From: Acidobacteriota bacterium
GTDB lineage: Bacteria > Acidobacteriota > UBA890 > WLXD01
Reading direction: 5' to 3'
Assembly: GCA_012103255.1 (NCBI GenBank)
Contig: WLXD01000001.1
Span: 248,001 to 312,000, forward strand
Length of the DNA stretch: 64,000 bases
The notes under the pieces were generated by a model. That model saw only the letters and a program-made list of their open reading frames with translations, did no database searches and was not told the origin of the DNA. Shown here one piece after another: positions 59,236-64,000 of the stretch; the first letter of the stretch is position 1, and each line of letters begins with the position of its first letter. The translations under genes and the position numbers were made by a program.

Positions 59236-60063
59236 CTACTGCTCTGCAGGCGCCTCAGCTTCCGCGGGAGGCTGTGGCATCACCGCCGCCACCTGCTCGG
59301 CCATCCACGCATCGAAGTCCTGCTGCGAGTGCACCGTGTAGAAGCCCTTCATCCGGTAGTGACCGAGGCCGCACAGCTGCGCACAGGTGATCTCCCAGCA
59401 CGTCTTCGTTGCGTTGCAGGCCGGGAACTGCGCCTCCGGCGGCGTGACCATGGTGGCCTTGAAGTGCACCGGGATCATCAACCCGGGGACCACATCCTGC
59501 TTCACGCGCATCTGCTGCAGCGCGAAGCTGTGGATCACGTCCTTCGACGTCAGGAGCACCGTGATATCGCGATCAACCGGCAGGTGTAGCTGGTTGATCG
59601 ACACCACGTCGTCCACGCCGTAGGGATCCGTGCGATCCAACCCGATCGTATTGGTCGCCGACATCAGGTCGATTGACGTCGCACCAAAAACACCGTCCGG
59701 GCCGGCGTAGTGCGAGTTCCACGCGAACTGTTCTGCGATCACACGCACCTGTAGCGCGGAGTCCGGGTCGGCAGGAGGCTCAACCCAGCTGGCCCACGCC
59801 GGGATCGCGAAGAAGACCAGCAGCACAACCTCGAAAACGGCAATGCCGACCTCGATGTACTGCGAGACATGGCTCTTGGCACCCTCGTAGCTAGCTCGCG
59901 GGTTCGCTGACGCGCGGAACCGGAAGAGAACGTAGAGAAAGTAGAGCGCCCAGCCCACGAAGAGCACGAGCATGAGCCAATGCACGAGAGCGGTCAGCTC
60001 GTCGAGATACGGGCCGTGCTCGGAGGCGTTGATTGGCAACCAGTTCTGCAGGAAAGACAGCAT
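59236..60063 (-). CDS. coxB: Cytochrome c oxidase subunit II
   Basis: A 275-aa subunit with two membrane helices (about 24-46 and 68-90) and a CuA domain. The CuA ligands are Cys 227 and Cys 231, His 178 and His 235, with Met 238 (CAQLCGLGHYRM). The usual aromatic patch before it reads EQFAWNSHYAG. It accepts electrons from cytochrome c. It has no fused cytochrome c domain. Last structural gene of the operon, unusual as coxB often comes first. Confidence 0.93.
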   Translation of the reverse strand: MLSFLQNWLPINASEHGPYLDELTALVHWLMLVLFVGWALYFLYVLFRFRASANPRASYEGAKSHVSQYIEVGIAVFEVVLLVFFAIPAWASWVEPPADPDSALQVRVIAEQFAWNSHYAGPDGVFGATSIDLMSATNTIGLDRTDPYGVDDVVSINQLHLPVDRDITVLLTSKDVIHSFALQQMRVKQDVVPGLMIPVHFKATMVTPPEAQFPACNATKTCWEITCAQLCGLGHYRMKGFYTVHSQQDFDAWMAEQVAAVMPQPPAEAEAPAEQ

Positions 60064-60324
60064 CTATTCCCCGCCCATGTTTGAAGCTTCGGGAGATTCG
60101 TTGTTGTCGGTGTCGCGCTTGGCCCGGCGCATCATGCCCACGAACATGACGCCGAAACAAACCTGTAGGCCGAAGACGACGCCGAGCATGGTCAGCACGC
60201 CATTGTTGACGCCACGAGCGGCTGGGCCGTCGATGTCGCCATAGCAAACAGGACAAGCGTCCGCGACCTGCGGCACAAGCAGCGCGGCAGCGACGACCGT
60301 CAGGAAAAGCACGCGTGGGCGCAT
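60064..60324 (-). CDS. Small exported or membrane protein in the oxidase operon (CPVCYG)
   Basis: An 86-aa protein with a signal peptide or first helix (VLFLTVVAAALLVPQVADA), a CPVCYGDIDG motif just after it, and a second helix (VLTMLGVVFGLQVCFGVMFVGM). It could hold a metal or redox pair at the membrane surface and may help CuA or CuB assembly; this is inference. It abuts coxB with no spacer and overlaps the previous small gene by one base. Confidence 0.6.
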   Translation of the reverse strand: MRPRVLFLTVVAAALLVPQVADACPVCYGDIDGPAARGVNNGVLTMLGVVFGLQVCFGVMFVGMMRRAKRDTDNNESPEASNMGGE

Positions 60325-60527
60325 CAGATGCCCAGCTCCTTGGCCTTACGCAGGAAGCGCAGGCAATAGACCACCAGAGTCACACCGCTCCCGTAGAACA
60401 AGACCGCAATGGTGAGCGCGGTGCCATCCCCGGCCATCCGGTACTGCTGCACACCCCACGCACCGACGAGGAACGACAGGACGATCGAGGCGCAGATGAA
60501 AACGACGTGGAACGACTTCAGGCCCAT
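60324..60527 (-). CDS. Small two-helix membrane protein in the oxidase operon
   Basis: A 67-aa protein with two hydrophobic helices (VVFICASIVLSFLVGAWGV and LTIAVLFYGSGVTLVVYCLRFL) and a basic tail. No family assignment. Its tight position between subunit IV and the CPVCYG gene suggests an accessory part of the oxidase. Confidence 0.6.
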   Translation of the reverse strand: MGLKSFHVVFICASIVLSFLVGAWGVQQYRMAGDGTALTIAVLFYGSGVTLVVYCLRFLRKAKELGI

Positions 60528-60528
60528 G

Positions 60529-60870
60529 TCAGTGATGCTCCTCAGCGCCTTCCTGCGCGACCTCGGTGGACGTCCCGATGTGGTCGCTGACCGTGGCGGC
60601 CGGAAGGAACATCAACACCGCGAAGAACAGCATCGTCAAAGCCAGGATCCAGTAGATCGTGAAGCGCTCGTCGAGAAGATGCATGAAGTAGCCCGCCACC
60701 AGCGTGCCCTTGATGCTGGCGACGATCATCGCCACGACCACCGCTCCTGCGATCGAAAGATCGAGGTAGCTGACGGCTACGGTAACAACGGTGAGTCCCG
60801 CCAGGGCGGCAAACACCATCATGTATTTCTTGATCTCTGCCTGGATTGCCTCGGGACTATCGTGACCCAT
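60529..60870 (-). CDS. Cytochrome c oxidase subunit IV family protein
   Basis: A 113-aa protein with three helices in the pattern of bacterial subunit IV (MMVFAALAGLTVVTVAVSY, AMIVASIKGTLVAGYFMHL, WILALTMLFFAVLMFLPA). The middle KGTLVAGYFMHL motif is diagnostic. It stabilises the oxidase core. It follows coxC by 9 bases. Confidence 0.85.
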   Translation of the reverse strand: MGHDSPEAIQAEIKKYMMVFAALAGLTVVTVAVSYLDLSIAGAVVVAMIVASIKGTLVAGYFMHLLDERFTIYWILALTMLFFAVLMFLPAATVSDHIGTSTEVAQEGAEEHH

Positions 60871-60879
60871 GATTTCCCC

Positions 60880-61464
60880 CTAGAGCAGGTAGAGACTCGG
60901 GAACAGGAAGATCCAGACCAGATCGACGAAATGCCAGTAGAGACCGAAGGTCTCGACCCGGTTGGTGAACTGCTCGGGCTTCGTCTTCCACATCTTCGCG
61001 CCCGGCCCCAAGAGGTAGCCGAGTACGACGATGCCGCCGATCACGTGAAGGCCATGCAGGCCAGTCATCGTGAAGTAGACCGCCATGTAGTTGTCGGTCC
61101 AGGGGAAGAGACCCAGCTCGAACTCCGCGTTGTACTCGATCCCCTTCACCACCATGAAGCCGAATGAGAGCAACAAAGTGAGGATGCCGTACTTGCGGAA
61201 CTGCGCGAAGTTCTTCATCCGCAGTCCGGCCCAAGCCAGGATCACCGTCACCGACGAGGAGATCAGGATCATGGTGTTGAGCGTGGCCATCGGCACGTTC
61301 ATCGGATGCTGGACCCAGTTCGGGTTCCCCGTGCGTAGCAGCACGTAGGACGAGAACAGGGCGCCGAACAGCATCACCTCGGAGGCAAGGAACAGCCAGA
61401 TGCCGAGCTTCGCGTTGTAGAGGCCGGTGTCGGGCCTGGGTTCGACGGTATACGGGATCTCCAT
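60880..61464 (-). CDS. coxC: Cytochrome c oxidase subunit III
   Basis: A 194-aa protein with five to six helices, typical of the shorter bacterial form: LGIWLFLASEVMLFGALFSSY, YFTMTGLHGLHVIGG and ETFGLYWHFVDLVWIFLFP. The helix with GLHGLHV and the WHFVDLVW motif mark subunit III. It binds lipids and keeps subunit I active. It starts 3 bases after coxA. Confidence 0.93.
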   Translation of the reverse strand: MEIPYTVEPRPDTGLYNAKLGIWLFLASEVMLFGALFSSYVLLRTGNPNWVQHPMNVPMATLNTMILISSSVTVILAWAGLRMKNFAQFRKYGILTLLLSFGFMVVKGIEYNAEFELGLFPWTDNYMAVYFTMTGLHGLHVIGGIVVLGYLLGPGAKMWKTKPEQFTNRVETFGLYWHFVDLVWIFLFPSLYLL

Positions 61465-61467
61465 CGA

Positions 61468-63255
61468 TCAGCCCTCCTGCTTCGGCGCAGTCTGGGGGAG
61501 GAAGCTGTCCTCCGCGCCGGGCGCACTGTAGTCGTAGGGTCCGCGGTGGACCGTCGGTATCACCTTGAAGTTTCCATGTCCCATCGGCGGCGACGTGGTT
61601 GCGCACATGTCGAGAGTGGTCGCATCCCAGGGGTTATCGCCGGCTTCCTTGCCGCGGAAGATGCTCCATACGAAGTTGACGATGAAGAACAACTGGGCAG
61701 CGAGCAGCCCGAAGGCGGCATACGACATGAACGAGTTCCAGTGCATCACCGGGGCCGCGTGCGAATACTGCGCCCCGCCGTCATAGAGCCGGCGCGAGAC
61801 GCCTGCGAGACCCGTCAGGAACATCGGGAAGAAGATCCCGTTGATGAAGATGAGCGACGAGAAGAAGTGTGCCTTTCCGAGCGCTTCACTCATCCGCCGG
61901 CCGGTGATCTTCGGGAACCAGTAGTAGATCCCGGCGAAGATGCCGAAGATGGTCCCCGGCGCCACGACGTAGTGGAAATGCCCGATGACGTAGTAGGTGT
62001 CGTGTAGGTGGATGTCGGTCGGCGCGAGGCCCAGCGGCAGCCCGGTCAGACCACCGATGCCGAACATCGGCAGGAACGCCAGCGCAAACAGCATCGGCGT
62101 GTTGAAGCGGATCGAGCCGCCCCACAGCGAGATCAGCAAGGCCGTGAGGATGACCACCGATGGGATCGAGATGATCATCGTGGTGGTCTGGAAGAATGCG
62201 CTGATGACCGTACCCATGCCCGTCATGAACATGTGGTGCGCCCACACGACGAAGGACATGAAGCCGAGGAAGATGCCGGAGTACACGAGCGCCTTGTAGC
62301 CCCAGAGCGGCTTGCGCGTGTTGTTGGCGATCACCTCGGCGACGATGCCGAACGCGGGCAGAATCAGAACGTAGACCTCGGGATGGGCGAGGAACCAGAA
62401 CAGGTGCTGCCAGAGAAGCACCGAGCCCCCGCCCGCATATTCCAGAATCTCACCGGAGACGTACAACCCGCTCGGCATGAAGAAACTGGTGCCAGCGACG
62501 CGATCCATCAACTGCATCACGCCCGCTGCTTCCAGCGGCGGGAAGGCGAGCACTAGCAGGAACGACGTCACCAGCTGCGCCCAGATGAAGTAGGGCAGTC
62601 GCATCCAGGTCATGCCCGGAGCGCGCAACTGGAAGATCGTCACGATGATGTTCATCGAGCCGAGCAGCGACGATGTGATCAGGAAGATCATCCCGATCAG
62701 CCATGCGGTCTGCCCGGACGTGGCGATAATCGACAGCGGCGCGTAAGAGGTCCAGCCAGAATTCGCTGCACCGCCAGGCATGAAGAAGCTGGCCAGCATC
62801 ACGATGCCGCCGACGAAGTACACCCAGTAGCTCATCATGTTGAGCTTCGGGAACGCCATGTCGGGCGCGCCGATCTGCAGCGGCACGACGTAGTTGCCGA
62901 ACGCACCGACGATCATCGGAACGACCGCCAGGAAGACCATGATGGTGCCGTGCATGGCGCCAAGCTGGTTATAAAACTCGGGCAGCATGATGCCGCCTGG
63001 TGCGTTCGCGTCGCCAAGCCAACCGCCGATCAGTGGGATCGGCGCGCCCGGCGAGGCCAGTTGCCAGCGCATGAGGATCATTAGGCAGAAGCCGAACATC
63101 AAGAAGCAGAGCGCTGTCAGGCCGTACTGGATCCCGATGACCTTGTGGTCGACCGAGAAGATGTACTTCCGGATGAAGCCCTCTTCGTGGTGTTCGTCGT
63201 GCCCGTGATCCGCGTGTCCGTGGTCGTCCACGGAATGTTCCTCAGAACCGCTCAT
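61468..63255 (-). CDS. coxA: Cytochrome c oxidase subunit I (haem-copper oxidase)
   Basis: A 595-aa haem-copper subunit with 12 helices. Haem ligands lie in GAMHGTIM (His 102) and HFHYV (His 426 and 428). CuB ligands are His 291 (HPEVY, with Tyr 295 as crosslink) and His 340-341 (WAHHMF). Asp 132 (PDMAF) of the D channel is present. The Lys of the K channel, normally in IPTGIK, appears replaced: the aligned text is IPSVVI, with Ile 369. The N-terminal 25 residues are His/Asp-rich (DDHGHADHGHDEHH), maybe a metal-binding tail. Start at 63255. It leads the operon. Confidence 0.93.
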   Translation of the reverse strand: MSGSEEHSVDDHGHADHGHDEHHEEGFIRKYIFSVDHKVIGIQYGLTALCFLMFGFCLMILMRWQLASPGAPIPLIGGWLGDANAPGGIMLPEFYNQLGAMHGTIMVFLAVVPMIVGAFGNYVVPLQIGAPDMAFPKLNMMSYWVYFVGGIVMLASFFMPGGAANSGWTSYAPLSIIATSGQTAWLIGMIFLITSSLLGSMNIIVTIFQLRAPGMTWMRLPYFIWAQLVTSFLLVLAFPPLEAAGVMQLMDRVAGTSFFMPSGLYVSGEILEYAGGGSVLLWQHLFWFLAHPEVYVLILPAFGIVAEVIANNTRKPLWGYKALVYSGIFLGFMSFVVWAHHMFMTGMGTVISAFFQTTTMIISIPSVVILTALLISLWGGSIRFNTPMLFALAFLPMFGIGGLTGLPLGLAPTDIHLHDTYYVIGHFHYVVAPGTIFGIFAGIYYWFPKITGRRMSEALGKAHFFSSLIFINGIFFPMFLTGLAGVSRRLYDGGAQYSHAAPVMHWNSFMSYAAFGLLAAQLFFIVNFVWSIFRGKEAGDNPWDATTLDMCATTSPPMGHGNFKVIPTVHRGPYDYSAPGAEDSFLPQTAPKQEG

Positions 63256-63307
63256 GTAGGGATTGCACCTCGGCGTACAGACCAATGTCGAGATTTTGGG
63301 CGCACGG

Positions 63308-63337
63308 AGCATACGACGGCGACCGCAACGCAGGCAA
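63308..63337 (-). promoter_or_regulatory. Possible promoter of the oxidase operon
   Basis: On the minus strand, TTGCCT (63337-63332) and TATGCT (63313-63308) are spaced by 18 bases and lie 53 bases before the coxA start. These are fair but imperfect -35 and -10 hexamers. Confidence 0.3.
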
Positions 63338-63421
63338 TCGGCTACGCCGAATGAACCTGCCCCGATTGTAGGGTTGCGTCAGGCCACGCGTGCACACCGT
63401 TGGGAAGCAGCGGCGGCGAAG

Positions 63422-63985
63422 TCAGTCCGATGACGCCGCGCGCGCAACGGCGAGTGCGTCCGCGAACCAGAGCAACTCGTCAAGAAAACGGTCGCCGCGG
63501 TCGTTGAATGCGGGGTCGGTCGCGGCACCATCGGCGTCGAATGTCTTGTCGATATGAGGGACGGTCATACTCGCCGGAATCGGCACTGCGCCGAGGTTGA
63601 GCATCACGAGACGCAACGCCTGCAGCACTTGGCCGCCGCCGAATGCGCCGACCGAGTGCGCCACGATCCCGAGAGGCTTGCGTTTCCATTCGGCACCGAG
63701 TGCGTCGATCATGTTCTTCAGCGCTGCCGGATAGCCCTTGTTGTATTCGGGCGTGGCGATGATCACCGCGTCCGCTCGATCGATGGCGGCGCCGAACTCC
63801 ACCAGCGCCGAAGGCGGGTTCTCGAGCAGGCGGAGCCGCTCTTCGAGCACTGGCAAAGCCATCTCACGCGGATCGAACAGCTGGGTTTCTACCCCGCGGG
63901 ACTCGAGCCTGTTGTGGAGGAACCGCGCAAGACGAGGCGTGTTCCGACCCTGACGCAAACTGCCGATCACTATAGGTACGTACAT
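63422..63985 (-). CDS. NADPH-dependent FMN reductase-like protein
   Basis: A 187-aa flavodoxin-like reductase. VIGSLRQGRNTPRLARFL binds the FMN phosphate, and ATPEYNKGYPAALKNMIDAL is the family signature around the flavin ring. It supplies reduced flavin or reduces quinones or azo compounds. It lies upstream of coxA by 166 bases on the same strand, with its own promoter probably near the window edge. Confidence 0.85.
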   Translation of the reverse strand: MYVPIVIGSLRQGRNTPRLARFLHNRLESRGVETQLFDPREMALPVLEERLRLLENPPSALVEFGAAIDRADAVIIATPEYNKGYPAALKNMIDALGAEWKRKPLGIVAHSVGAFGGGQVLQALRLVMLNLGAVPIPASMTVPHIDKTFDADGAATDPAFNDRGDRFLDELLWFADALAVARAASSD

Positions 63986-64000
63986 GCGACCGATGGTGGG

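Noticed and set aside
1-64000. tRNA, rRNA, CRISPR array, phage or insertion sequence
   Set aside because: No cloverleaf-like sequence, repeat-spacer array, transposase or integrase was seen on either strand.

Overview
The window is a compact, GC-rich, gene-dense bacterial chromosome segment of 64 kb. No gap longer than 300 bases lacks a gene, and I saw no tRNA, rRNA, CRISPR array, prophage or insertion sequence. The organism looks like an uncultured Acidobacteriota or a close relative such as Gemmatimonadota. The best hints are three very large two-domain FtsX/MacB-type permeases without their own ATPase (the ADOP family), one directly behind a PadR regulator. Other hints are many secreted S9 peptidases, Tat-exported Gfo/Idh oxidoreductases and a DUF1080 protein. 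This placement is inference from gene content.

Layout. 1-11.3 kb: end of a membrane protein, a malonyl-CoA synthetase-like ligase, a CBS protein, PadR plus ADOP permease 1, a flippase-like membrane protein, ADOP permease 2, and an ECF sigma/anti-sigma pair behind a small secreted protein. 11.4-31 kb: a membrane-anchored coiled-coil protein, a 5'-3' exonuclease, an epoxide-hydrolase-like enzyme, a folate-dependent GcvT-like protein, two tandem PYROXD2-like flavoproteins, secreted proteins and peptidases, a Rieske oxygenase behind a trans-sulfuration PLP enzyme, an esterase, and ADOP permease 3. 30.6-38.3 kb: a respiratory nitrogen cluster with an outer-membrane porin, a Rieske protein, a fused b6-type cytochrome b, an octaheme hydroxylamine-oxidoreductase-like cytochrome, a NapA nitrate reductase and a tetraheme NapB-like protein. 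38.4-41 kb: feoAB iron uptake behind a palindromic operator candidate. 41-43.3 kb: dipeptidyl peptidase IV. 43.4-53.5 kb: a sugar cluster with a Tat-exported TIM-barrel protein, two Gfo/Idh/MocA oxidoreductases (one exported), an MFS transporter, DUF1080, DoxX, ApbE and a sialidase-like protein. 53.7-59.2 kb: a YHS protein, argR-argG-argH, an alpha-oxoamine synthase and a GNAT acetyltransferase. 59.2-64 kb: an A-type cytochrome c oxidase operon and an NADPH:FMN reductase-like protein.

How the genes work together. The strongest functional story is the nitrogen cluster. Quinol electrons would enter through the Rieske/cytochrome b pair, because no NapC is present, and pass through multiheme proteins to NapA (nitrate to nitrite) and perhaps to the HAO-like octaheme enzyme. 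The second is the sugar cluster. Its oxidoreductases, DUF1080 protein and TIM-barrel protein match the recently described stepwise oxidation/elimination/hydration/reduction route for breaking glycosides through 3-keto intermediates, here apparently partly periplasmic. The cytochrome c oxidase gives an aerobic terminal step, but its subunit I appears to lack the usual K-channel lysine. Several regulatory sites can be read directly: a palindrome before padR, an ARG-box-like palindrome before argR, a metal-regulator-like palindrome before feoA, and three phased 10-bp repeats before an esterase gene.
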